Shown here in pieces: positions 13,901-24,954 of a stretch of DNA of 64,000 bases (its first letter is position 1; every line of letters starts with the position of its first letter). The position numbers were made by a program, and so were the translations under genes. The notes under the pieces are model-generated. The model did not search any database, was not told the DNA's origin, and saw only the letters and a program-made list of their open reading frames with translations. This DNA is from Paratinospora sagittata (taxonomy: Eukaryota; Streptophyta; Magnoliopsida; Ranunculales; Menispermaceae). The stretch is taken from the NCBI GenBank assembly GCA_035771175.1, contig CM069593.1, positions 14,936,408-15,000,407 of the forward strand. The letters are read 5' to 3'.

Positions 13901-16900
13901 CTGCTGTGACTTCTGTAAAACTTACAGGCGATGGCTGTAAGATCCTCAGTTGCAGTGCTGATAGGTAAGAACTTAAAACATTGTTCACTTTTCTCTGTAT
14001 TTACAGTTTTTGGAACAGAGACATGGGATCTTAAGCTGTTAACTCTGTTTTCCAACAGATCTTTGGTGTTCCGTGATGTGGGCATAACAGATACTGGGTG
14101 TGCAATTTCTCGTCGTCACCATCAAATTGCATCGAATGGAACAGTCTATGACATGGCTATAGATCCTGGAACAAATATTGTTGTCACCGTTGGACAGGTC
14201 AAAATCATAGCAACTTCTAAACTGGCCTTTTGTATTAGAGAGATTTATTACTCATGCTAGATATTAGAGAGATCTGTGACATCAGCAATGCAACTATTGG
14301 TGAGTGCATATCTGGTAAGAGACACTATTCACTTACATGGTGTTCTCAGCCTAAAATCAACGCAGCCGAAGTGACCATGACTTTGTCCCACTTGGACCCC
14401 TCTTGTTGGTTTTATCTCTGTTCATCCAGGAGAATGCAGAGTGGAGGGTGACAATCATTAATCTGGTTGAATTTTGATTAGTTGTTGGTTTCAAAATTCT
14501 AGATTTGCCTGTGCAGTGTTTCACCGCCTTTAGCTTTAATATATTATGCCGTGATTTCATGGTTGAATTTCTTTTTATAGGATAAAAAGATAAATACATT
14601 TGACATATCTTCTGGGAAGCTTGTTAGAACATTTAAACAAGATGGAGATTTTGGAGAGCCAATAAAGGTGAGCTACTATGATGATCCTTCATACTACCAT
14701 TTTGGTATCATTTGACATTTCTAAAATAATCTTGTTTACAGGTATCCATGGATCCAAGCAGCACCTACCTGGTTTGCTCCTACTCTAATAAGTCTATGTG
14801 CATTTATGACTTTAGCAATGGAGAGTTGATCACTCAGGCAGTTGGGCATGCAGAAGTAATAACTGGCATTATCTTCTTACCTGACTGCCAGCACATAATC
14901 TCTGTAAGCCCTTTCTTGATCTTGCCTTTTTTTTTTTTTATGGTTTGTTAAACACATGCTTGTATTCATCTATGGACCGATTTTCTGTTTGTTTATTGTC
15001 TTTTCTTAACACAGCAAAATAGTGGTATATAGCAGTTACAGGATTTAAGGGATCCACAATACATCCGGATTGTCTAAGCAAAACAAAGGGCTTTTATAAT
15101 GTTGCACGTCAACTTCAGAACTTTTGCATGATCCAAAAGTAGGGAAGGGTTAAGTTATTCTAATTATAGACACATTTCTATCATTGTGAAATTGTATGAT
15201 TTGGACCAATCAAGTGCCTAAAGGTCCAGAATTGCAGCTGGTAGGCAAAAACTAATGTTTCAAATTTCTGCTGCTTTCAACTTTTGAATGCTGGATTGTC
15301 ATTCAAAAGCAACCATTGATGGTGAAGGAAGCAACATTAAAGGGTCCTAAACTGATGACACCTGAAATCCAAATAGGTCTGAATTTGAATTGTAAATATG
15401 ATAATTTTGGACCTTTAAAATCTCTATAAAGTTACATTACATGGTTTTCAAATGAGGAATTCAGAGGTATTAAGGCACATGCCTTGATCAGGATATTGCT
15501 GAGGATAGAGTTGGACATGAAAAGTTGCATTATTTGCTGGTCTTAATAGTTTGAATTGGCTGGACCACCGTTGTTAATGAAGTCAGAAATAAATCTGGCA
15601 CAAGTATATCGATGTTTTTTTTTTTCAAAGGTCACATTGTACCTCTTCCTCTTTATCACTTTTTGGACGCTTCATGCTTGTCAATCACTTAATGATAGAA
15701 GAAAGCTGATTCTTATTCTAGGTAGGTGGTGATGGTTGCATTTTTGTTTGGAAAATGCCGTCTCTTCTTTCAACAAGGATGTTGGCGAGATTGAAAGAAT
15801 TTGACAGTCCTCTACTGCCAACAAGCCTGCCCAAGCCAGTACTTTCAAGTGAATGCCTTTTTGATTACCCTTGCAATTCCCAAAATGCCTCAAGGTTGGG
15901 AGACACTGAACAAGACAGCACGAGTTTGCATGCCCAAGAGGTCTCAGAATTTAGATTTAGCATCTCAAGACTTCCAAACTGGGCACAGGCCAAAGTGACA
16001 AGTACAGATGTTTTACCAATGCACAAAGAATCTACCTTGTCCCAGGTATGTCATATGAGAAATAGTGATTAGCTAAACTGCCCTTAATAGCATTCTTTGA
16101 ATTATGTTGCTCATCCAAAAACTGGGTAAAGGCCGTGCGTATGTTGGGTTATCTAATGTGAAGCCTGTCGTTTTTTATGTAAAGTTCTACTGTTTTTCAA
16201 AATGGTGATAATTTATTTTATTAATCATGAGACCTTTTATTTATTCTGGCAGCATTCTTGATATGACTTCACTGCAATATTGATGGGAATTAGCTGAGAT
16301 CCTTTATTGAACTTTGATAGATATCTTCATCAGTTTCTAAGAACTTGTCATTTTGAATGATTTTTGTATCTCAAAATAAGGCTGTTTTTGTTTGGCTTGT
16401 GATTCAAAATTTAGAATACAACCAAAAAGTAAATTTAAATTTTGTTTTTTGAAAAACAGTCCATTTTCTCAGTAAAATTTTAAAGAACTGTTTTAAGTTT
16501 AATTAACTAAAACATTCACTCCTTGTTTTCAATATGCTTTTCCTTTTGGGATACTAAAACTGTATTGATTCACCAATCAATGGAACCTAAGTATTCAGTC
16601 AATGATGAAATTCTGTTGTCTGCTTATCTGTTGGAAAAAGGACAACTAAGACAAGTTGCAGGATCCTTGATTCCCGTCATTTTTGGTGATCTTGACAATT
16701 ATGCAAATTTTGCAAGTTAAATTATGCTGTTCTCTGCTAATTTTGTTAAGTGCCTAGAATTGATTTCTTTTGATTGTGGTTGCCTTCTTTTAATTTTCCA
16801 CCATCATTGCAGCTAGAAGAAGATCTTGAATTTCCCTCGTCTTCTCTGACCAATAAAGTGGAGAACTGCATCACCAATAGTCATATTGAAACTCATACTC

Positions 16901-19900
16901 CAAGCAAACTACATTTGGGAGGTGGGGAACACTGCTTTGGTAACATGCCAAAAGGTTCTGTTGGTAGTGACGCCAACAGAGATTCCCCAGTACCTCGGGA
17001 GATATCAAGGTAAAACATTATTTTTGAAGGCAATGCCGTCTTGTTGATGGAGGTTTCCCTTAAACATTTACTTCTCTTGTTTTCCTTTTTTGTGCTTATG
17101 CAGCTTTGCCATGGACAATCGATGGCTTACTATACATACTGTTTGTCTTGATCTACTGGATTCCCCCGAGGTGGGGGAGTTAAAGGATGTGAAGATGCTG
17201 GATTATACCCCAAATTTATGTAAGAAAACAATCTGCACTAATGATCTAGATAAGTTCCTACATTTAAAATTTTACATGTAGCATATGATGATCCTCCTTC
17301 TGTGTGCTTTGATACTGTAGCCTGTACATAATGTGCTCATATTTTGACTTCTTGTGGCAAGCTTGATTAGACATTGACAGTTGGAGAAATGGAATGGATC
17401 CCACCTATATAGACAAGTTGCTTTTTTTTTTTTTCTCGTGTGTGTTGAATAATTTCACCTTATTATTTCTAGCAGTCCTTGATAAATAGACTTTAAAGAG
17501 GGGCTAGTTAGGGTTTTTTGGTAAGCTGGTTTTGGTCTATCTAATGCCATGAGGATCTAATGTCATGAGGAGGACTCTTGCGATTGTGGGTAAGGCTGTT
17601 TGTATGAACCATGGGATGACAAAGGCGAAGAAAAAGGGGTGTGGATCCATTGTTTCTTAAAATCCAATGGTTCTTAAAATCCTTCACGAATCTACCACTA
17701 TCATCAACCTCATGAATCCTTGAAGATAGTGATTATTCAACAAAAAGGGAACTGTGTCCAAATGTCTTCCCAATAATTCAAAAGAGCAGAAGAAGATTAC
17801 ACAAGAACTTTGAGAACATTCCAAAGTTCTTGACCTAAGCCCTAAAAGATCAACGAATTTTGTTTTATCCAAGACCTAGTATTCAACTTATAATTAGCAG
17901 GACTAATCCTAGAGTTCTAGAAATCCCATTGGGAATTTGTCCTAAAAATCAGGATCAATCCCAACTTGAAATGCATTCTAGAAATTTGATCTTGGAAAAT
18001 CTTCTTCTTGAACTCAATCCTTAGGAACTTCAAAACAATTCTTTGCCCTTTATTATTTTTCATTTCATCATATTTGTTTCTAAACATTTTTTTCATTGGA
18101 ATAATTCAAGTTCTTCAACCTTGCATTCTTTTCATCTGACAATTCTAATGATAAAAACTCTTCTACAAAGAGTGTATTACACATATTGCAAAAATGTTCT
18201 TTTTATGGTATGAATATTCTTTTTATTGTAATTCCACCACATTCCAAAAATAAATAAATCATAAACAAATGTTCTCTTCATGCTAAAAGCATAGATGCAC
18301 TGAAAGTATTCCATGGAATATTCTCAAACTTTAAACATTTGATAGTTCATAAAAAAAGTTTCCCATCAACAAGCCTCATTTTTTCATCATGAATATCAAG
18401 ATTACTACTCAACTCAACTAAGCCTTTTACCAACTACATGAGGTTGACTGCATGAATCTGCTTCCGCCACTCGGCTCTTATCCAAGGCTAAGTTGACATT
18501 TAATAACATATAGTTATATCTTTCTTAATTATTTATGTCCATGTTTTTTTAGGTTTGTCTCTATCTCTATGACTCTATCATTACTACGGATTGTTTAGAG
18601 ATCTCTCTTCCTAACTAGCGTATCTAAACATCTTCGTTGTATGTGTCCAACCTACCTTAGTCAGTTTTCTTTCATTTTATCTTCAATTAGGGCTACTCCT
18701 ACCATTTCTCAAATATGTTTATTTCTAATTCTATTTTTAAAAGTTTTACTGCATATCTATCTTAACATGTGCATCTCGGTTACATTTAGTTTGTTTACCT
18801 GTTGTTTCTTTATTGCCCAACATTCTGTTCCATATAGCATATTTAGCCTAATAATGGTTTTATAAAACAATATCAAGATGACAAAGAATATATATATATA
18901 TATATATATATTTTCCAAAAGACAAGTAGCATGTAAAGATATTAAAATAAAGATAGTTAAAAAAACAAAAAAAACAATAGGAGTAACATCTATAAATTAT
19001 TATTGCTGGCTTCAAGAGCTTCTTCTTTTATGGTCTTTGCTCATAGTCAAGATCCCAAATAAAGAATTTTGTTTGTGCACAAGGTGACCTTTTGAATTCA
19101 TTTGTTTCTCTTACGTCAGCTTACATTTCTCCATCAATAGATCAATTTTTTCATGAATTCCTGGAAACTTATATATATATATATATATTGGATAATAGAC
19201 TGTAATGATGAAGGTGCCATGGTAATTTCCTAGATATCTTTGTAGATGTCAAATGATTAATTAAGCGTCATGAAGTAGCATTGGAGCTTTTGTGTTTGAA
19301 CTTATTTCATGGTGTAAAAGAAGAAATATATTGGTGCATATAGCCCTGCAAGTAATAGAACAATTGTTTCATGCAGCCATATAGGTAGGAGAATGTGGCA
19401 TCACGTCATGGAGGATGATTTGGTCATTTATTGTTAACTATCATTAGGCATCCATTTGATGTGGATTTGGTCCTTTAGTCAGTGGAAGTCTTGGTTTTGT
19501 AGTTGTTTAGTTTCCTTTATTTTAGGTTCCATTAATTACATTTTTATCTTATATGGAAGATGACAAGCAATGTCCCATGTTAAAAGAACATGACCAATAC
19601 TGCATCACTGAAAACTCATGTGAGAATGAAGATCAGCCTGGTGTTGATGGTCCAAATGCTACAACACCCTTTGAAGCAGTAATCAGACAGTTCCATCCAG
19701 AGACAACTAAAATTTCAGAGCAAACTAAGGATTATGATGAGTTGTTTTCATGTGAGAATGAAGATCAGCCTGGTGTTGATGGTCCAAATGCTACAACACA
19801 CTTTGAAGCAGTAATCAGACAGTTCCATTCAGAGACAACTAAAATTTCAGAGCAAACTACGGATTATGATGAGTCGAATAGAGTGCATCAAGATGATGAT

Positions 19901-22900
19901 CTCTTCAGCCAGCACTTCAGCAACCTGTCAACAAAAGTAAAGGTCAGTACACAATTGCCTCTTGGTTCTGGATTTAGGTGGTGTTTGGTAACTTTACTAT
20001 TAACATCTTAAAAAACAATCTGTTGGTAAAATCTTTGCTTCTTGGCAAGCATTTTCATTTTGATTACTTATACTTATAAAAAGAAGTAGAGGTTCAACCA
20101 CTAAAAAAATAAGCCAACAATTTTTACTTCTAGTAGAGGTCCAACCTCTACTAAAATCTAAAATTAGTCTTACTTTATAGCCTGTTTAGAGGTAAGTAGA
20201 GCCTCATACAAATGGGATTTTTTTTCTTGGTATGAGATTAGAACTCTGCAAATTTAATATCAAATGTCAGTTCAGTATGACTCCTAGTTGTCATAATATA
20301 TGTTAGTTGATCATGATTCTGTTGGAGTAGGTTAATTGTTGCCAAATAGGGCAAAGGATTTGAATTGAGAACCTAGCTGTTGACGATAGCATTTGCATAT
20401 TGTGAAGGAGAGTATTAGTAAGAGCTTGATATGCATTTGGTCCTCTTCTTGATGGCTATGGATTTTGTGTCAAGTGGTTTCTAACATGGTATTAAATCTC
20501 TACTTTTGTGACAGGTCTTGGGTTTAAGTCTCATTCTTTGCATTTGCATTTTTCCCATTTGTATGTTTGATATTTATCTGGCCTTCTATCTCCCTTTTGT
20601 AGCCATGTGCAGCACATGAGAGGGAGTGTTAATGATGCCTTGACATATTTTTGGGTCTCCACCTTATAGCTATAGCTTTTAGGTCTATTGGTTCCTAATA
20701 CTATTCAAATGAAAACATGCCTAAATGAAAAAAGAGAAAAGAAGAATTCATCATATTGTTAGATCATATTCAGCTGAACGTATCTTCAAACTTTTTGATA
20801 CTTCACAATCTACCAACAAATATGCGAAGAAATAGACTTATTTTTCCAATATCAAAGTGTGGCTATCTTCTTGACAATAAAAGCTATTATCTTATAATTT
20901 GCAGAAAATTTTCTTTTCCACTTTGAAAAGGTAGAGTAACTCATATAGCCATGAACAAAGACTTATTTTTATTTCTATTGGTTTGTGTCATGCATGTTGG
21001 AAAACCTCTCAGATTTGATCATTATGACAAATTAGCAATTGGCCTTAGAAATTATACCTATTAGTGACAGCTTGACATATGATATTAGGCTTTCACTTGT
21101 CAACTATAGCTTTTGGATTTAGTGGTTTCTAACATGGTATCAAAACTTTGATTTTATAAGAGGTATTGATTTCAAGGTACTTTATTAGCATTTTCATATT
21201 TGGCATGTCTCTTCTTCTATTTTCCTTCAGTCTCTCCATGTGCAAGATGGGGTTGCATATGTGGAGAAGTGTTTGTGATAGCTTGATAAACATCCTTGGG
21301 TTTCTACGTGACAGCTATAGTATTTAGGTCCTGTGATTATTTAACAATACCAACTCAGAACTCTGTGTCTCAACTAAAATCAATCTTTAGCTTTCTATTT
21401 GCACCATCAAAGCATCTAGGCAATGATTATCCAATCAAGGAAGATTGAAATTAGATGGTAAGTTCCATTGACTTGTCAAAATTCTCTGCCCTTTCCTTTT
21501 CTCTTTGATCTAAAATTTTTTATCAAACTTAAATTTCTTCTTCATCTCTTCAACTTACTTTGATGGTGAATAAAAAAGATCTTCTGTCAACCTTAGAATT
21601 ACTTCTGCTTTTGCACAATATTAATGTCTACGAAAGGGTTGCTTTCATGATTTTATGGTTTGTGCATTTGTGAGAAAAAAAAAAAATTGTGGTGGAAGAA
21701 TTAACCTTTTCTGCTTCCGTAGTTACAGGAGTTAACAAGTTACAAGCACCCAAGTCTTTAAGTTGAACTCATTCCATTTTCTTGTTGCTTGAGACTGGAT
21801 ACCATGTTCTAGCCAAAACAATATTGTCATTCCAAAGGGTCTCCACATTGGTTAGTTCTTGGTTGGTGGCTTTCAAGATCAATGGGGATTTTCCAACTAA
21901 TGATTGGGTTAGGAATTGGGATCTTTGCATTTAATCTTGTCTTTTGTGTGACCTTGTGTCTTGCATGGTCTCATTTTGTTTGTTTTCAGTGTGTTTTAGT
22001 CTTAATGTTTCGAACGGTTGAGTTTGTTATTGTGGGGAGTACCTCTGGTACTCTATGGTGTTTTGTAATGATTGTTTTGTGCTGTTTTTCTGTTACTATT
22101 TTATAAGATAATTGCTCGTTTCTCTTCAAAAAAAGAAGACTGGATACCATGTTTGTTCATGGATTATGTTGCTTTTAACGAAGAAAAATAGCAGCCTGAG
22201 GATTCATGTTGCTGAACATAGTGTTCAGGATAATATCTCTATATACTAAATGTCTTATCAATGTATCACTAAATTCCTGTGCTGTGTTCTTTTGTTTAAG
22301 CTTGAGGGCAGGAGTTCATCCGCAAGAAGCTACTCTGCATACTTCACTGTGCGTCGTGACCATCTAACAGGATGCAGGAGACTTTTTGAAGCATCCAATC
22401 ACACTTCAGGTGGTGATCCCGTGAACTTTTGTGAAGAAGTCTCTTATATTTCACCTGCATATACATCAATGATGGATGAACAGAAATTATCTGATGCCTC
22501 TAACCAGGTAAGATTTTTGTATCAATGCAGAGAGTTACTGCATTCTAATCTTAAAAGTGCCTTTTTAAAATCTCTTATGGTGATGATGGTCCACGTCCAG
22601 AAATAAGCCAAATAACTAGTAAGCAGAAGCAAATTCAGATGGTTATAGGAAATCATTTTGGTCTTTTCATCAGTGGGGAAACAAAATTGCAGTTATTTCT
22701 ATATCTGGTTCATCTGTTATTTATTTAATCCATTATATTTTCAGTTTCAGAGCATAAACCATGAAATGCTATTGAATCACATCATCTAGGTTTCTGCAAT
22801 AACTACCGCAGCCACAATAAGATTCCCATCAAGCTTTTTGATGTTCTTTATTTTCGAAGTTTCAAATAGGAGATCGATGTGCATACAGAATTAATAACAT

Positions 22901-23466
22901 AATCAGTTGTGCAACTGCTAAGATGTGGTTTGTCTCAATGCCAATTACAGAATGTGGAAACCACAACAGAGAGCTTGCTAAGCCCTGCTCTTGGAGGCAA
23001 ATTGAAAGACATGCATACTTTGAAAGAAAGCTCGCCTAGAGCTGCTTCAACTCTTCAAGAAAGCAATTTGACTACTTGCTTAATGAGTGATGGGCTACTG
23101 AGTGCAGAAGAAATTAAGCAGAAAGACCCGATATGTAATTCAGACACTGAAGTACAGAAAAGAGTTGCTGAATGTAAGGAAGCATTACTCAGTTTGGATG
23201 CTGCTGCTGAGAAAAGTCTGCAGTTATTCTCCAACCTATCCAGGCTTGTCAGTGGCAAAGAGGGAGCTGAATTATATAAACAGGCGGTGGATGTCCTTCC
23301 ATTAGTAATGGATAAACTTAATGGACTTCAAGGCTTGATACAATTCAGTAGTAGGAGTTCCTGTTCAGGGACAAACATTCAAGATTCCAATTTTGAACCT
23401 ATGCTAACAAAATTTGCTGAAAGCCTTTCTAGTAAGGTTCTTGAACTGGTCAAGAAGAATATCTAG
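7997..23466 (+). CDS. WD40-repeat protein of the MAPKBP1/WDR62 type (20 coding exons, frameshift in exon 10)
   Basis: Coding exons: 7997-8041, 8314-8535 (acceptor may be 8308), 10709-10817, 10951-11289, 11390-11445, 12426-12663, 12746-12801, 12931-13210, 13394-13557, 13651-13786, 13863-13964, 14059-14197, 14581-14667, 14742-14903, 15722-16045, 16813-17009, 17104-17219, 19560-19942, 22301-22507, 22951-23466. The product is about 1,292 residues. The first ~700 carry many WD40 repeats (LWDWRSG, IRLWDL, SGGRDRMIHLYDV, VGGDGCIFVWKM). The tail is low-complexity, ending in a conserved helical segment (LLSLDAAAEKSLQLFSNLSRL). The architecture and N-terminus (EEIIGLTAKN, then VVVYNVES) match the plant homologues of animal MAPK-binding protein 1/WDR62. 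The animal proteins are JNK-pathway and spindle-pole scaffolds; the plant role is not something the sequence shows. Exons total 3,878 nt, one short of a multiple of three, because one base is missing near 13695. Exon 18 contains a 132-bp tandem duplication. Confidence 0.88.
9410..9608 (-). mobile_element. Au-like SINE
   Basis: Read on the minus strand, this begins with a tRNA-like head: box A is TGGCCTAACGGTGAGAGTTG and box B GGTTCGAGAC. The characteristic Au-SINE body follows, with CAGCATAAGGCTGCATACAA, then GACCC and GGACCCCAC blocks, ending GGGCTGCTGCCCCC. Au SINEs are Pol III-derived and widespread in angiosperms. Imperfect target-site duplications flank it (9395-9409 and 9609-9624, about 13 of 16 positions matching). 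It lies antisense in intron 2 of the WD40 gene. Confidence 0.85.
11863..12158 (-). mobile_element. TRIM-like mini LTR retrotransposon, diverged
   Basis: On the minus strand a terminal block of about 81 bp (12158 to 12078) starts TGTTAGGATAGC and ends CTGACA. It is followed by a degenerate primer-binding site, CTGTAACAAAGC, at 12077-12066 (8 of 12 match to TGGTATCAGAGC). A second TGTTAGGATAG block begins at 11941 and runs down to about 11863. The layout and block starts match the better-preserved TRIM copies in intron 18, so I treat it as a diverged member. It sits in intron 5 of the WD40 gene. Confidence 0.5.
18405..18870 (-). pseudogene. RTE-clade LINE reverse transcriptase C-terminus (broken)
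   Basis: The minus strand reads, with stops and frameshifts, LNMLYGTECWAIKKQQ, then LNVTEMHMLR, RIRNKHI, EMVGVALIEDKM, VGHIQRR, a degraded GRGRPKKTW-like string and EWRKQIHAVNLM. In this order these are the hallmarks of the C-terminal part of plant RTE-type LINE polyproteins. At least four in-frame stops make it inactive. It is antisense in the 2.3 kb intron 17 of the WD40 gene and probably accounts for part of that intron's size. Confidence 0.75.
18889..18910. repeat. (TA)n microsatellite
   Basis: Eleven uninterrupted TA units just beyond the 5' side of the LINE remnant. Comparable TA tracts occur at about 19171-19189, 35337-35358, 40161-40178, 43594-43606 and 43896-43914. Confidence 0.95.
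19616..19879 (+). repeat. 132-bp in-frame tandem duplication inside a coding exon
   Basis: Copy 1 is 19616-19747 and copy 2 is 19748-19879, both within exon 18 of the WD40 gene. Each encodes 44 residues beginning SCENEDQPGVDGPNATT and ending near EQTxDYDE. The copies differ at only a few bases (P/H after ATT, P/S after QFH, K/T after EQT), so the duplication is recent relative to the gene. 132 is a multiple of three, so the frame is kept. Confidence 0.95.
20413..20700 (+). mobile_element. TRIM/SMART-like mini LTR retrotransposon (copy A)
   Basis: Two 74-bp direct terminal repeats (20413-20486 and 20627-20700) share the order AGCTTGAT / TGCCTTGAC, then GGGTCTCC, AGCTATAG, AAGTGGTTTCTAACA. The first is followed by a degenerate initiator-tRNA-Met primer site, TGGTATTAAATC, at 20487. 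The second is preceded by the purine tract GAGAGGGAG (20618-20626). The 288-bp size with no coding capacity fits TRIM/SMART elements. A further polypurine-like string just before 20413 suggests an older truncated unit upstream. Intron 18 of the WD40 gene. Confidence 0.75.
21059..21346 (+). mobile_element. TRIM/SMART-like mini LTR retrotransposon with TSD (copy B)
   Basis: Terminal repeats are 21059-21134 and 21270-21346. The primer-binding site TGGTATCAAAAC (21135-21146) resembles the tRNA-iMet site, and a purine tract GTGGAGAAG lies just before the second repeat. The element is flanked on both sides by ATACC (21054-21058 and 21347-21351), a perfect 5-bp target-site duplication. At 288 bp it is exactly as long as copy A. 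Non-coding and presumably mobilised in trans by a larger LTR element. Intron 18 of the WD40 gene. Confidence 0.82.
21809..22136 (+). mobile_element. 5'-truncated LINE 3' end with 17-bp target-site duplication
   Basis: The 17-bp string AGACTGGATACCATGTT occurs at 21792-21808 and again, unchanged, at 22137-22153. The 328 bp between the copies ends in an A-rich tail (AAAAAAAGA). A long TSD plus an A-rich 3' end is the signature of target-primed reverse transcription, so this is a 5'-truncated non-LTR element (LINE tail or LINE-mobilised transcript). No reverse transcriptase motif is present. Intron 18 of the WD40 gene. Confidence 0.8.
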
Positions 23467-24954
23467 CATACCTAAATTTCATTTGCCAATTACCAAGCTG
23501 TGTACAGTGGAAATAGCTTCATTTCCAACTAGAGAATGATGGGCAATGGTCTGAATCAGTTTTTTTGAGCTAATTCTTCTCAAGTCAATTTATGCAAGTC
23601 AATTTATGCTGGATGGCCATTGACTTCTTGGCTGAGGTATATAACATTTGTATACTGGACATAACTCACTGGGCAGGCTCAGATTCTGACCAAGATGTAT
23701 GGATGCTGCATAGTGGTTGATGAATGACTCAGCAGATATCAGTGTAGACATCTTTGAATTATTGAGGCACTGCAAACCTACTGCTAAAAAGGTACACATC
23801 ACACGTTCTTAAATTACCGTCATAGATGATTTCTTAAATCATATTTTCTTGTCACTCAAGCATAGCTTGGAATTTCCCTTGCACCATGAGTAGGATAGTT
23901 ACGTTGTATTGTAAATGTATACAACGATTGTTCAGGGTACCCATCTCTTTTGACGGGCCTCAAACTGTATGCTGAACTATATCTACTCAATAGACTGCTG
24001 TTGATGATCTCTTAATATCGTTAGAATTTTTTCATCTTGCACAAGCTTAGCTTCATTGGATTGGAAAGTAGTACGCACAGTGTCTCCGTGTACGACTTCA
24101 TAAAAAAGATTGAGCTGATTAGATGATTCAAACAGTGAAAATTTCATTCCATTCTCGCTGAGTTTTTGTCCTTGGTGAGGATTTTTATGGAGATGTGAAT
24201 TCTTATGACTTTTACGTTGGTAGAACTACTATGGATAGTTGGGTCGCACCGGATGTTTTGCACCACTGCTGTGTGCACGAATACACTTAACAGGAAAGTT
24301 TGTTTTATAATGCTGTAGAATTGCACTCATACTTTCGTAAGAGCAAAGATCATCTCTCTATATTCCTTCAAAATAATCTCTTCTTTTTCCTGTCTTCCAT
24401 TTTTTCCAAAAAATAATAAGTAAAGTTGGTTGAATGACTCTCATAGATTTTGTCAAAAATTGTTTCTTTAACGTGAGAGCTTCGTTATTTTGTCGTGAGC
24501 ATTTTCTACCTTTCTGGTACCGTTTTAATGAAAACAAATGCCAGTGGCATGGATGGAGTGAAACCGTGCCCTTGTATATAACCATGTTCAAATAGTAAAT
24601 AATCTCCCTTTGACCTGGCATCAGCCGAAACATGCTCATATTCATCTTCAGTTCAAGGTCGTTTCCTGTTAAAGACGTGATGTTTTCCTATGTCATTATC
24701 GTTTATTTTCCTGTAACCTTGCTTCAATGATTCATTAAACTAAAAGAATGCCCTTTCAGTATATCTTGTATTTTTCTTGAACCGGATTTATCTTCTTTTT
24801 GTGTAGGTATTCACGGGTTAGTGGTTAGCAGCAATTGGTGAAGACACTTATCTTTGGTAAAGCAAAAGAAAGAAATGTTCAAAGAGCTCATTGTGAAAGG
24901 TACAATATTTTATTTATGCCACAGGATTTGACGAGTATACTGAAGTACGCAATT
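23467..24954. other. convergent 3' flanks, no further gene seen
   Basis: Lies between the stop codon of the WD40 gene (plus) and the stop codon of the thioesterase gene (minus), so it holds both 3' UTRs and terminators. Open frames here (for example 24358-24645 minus, 95 codons) show no recognisable domain. A short direct repeat, CAAGTCAATTTATG, occurs at about 23580-23606. Confidence 0.5.

Noticed and set aside
16380..16520. GGCTGTTTTTGTTTGGCTTGTGATTC, a Tourist-like end
   Set aside because: No matching right terminal inverted repeat or TTA duplication found, so not called as an element.
24358..24645. 95-codon minus frame after the WD40 gene
   Set aside because: No recognisable family, lies in the expected 3' UTR space; probably chance.
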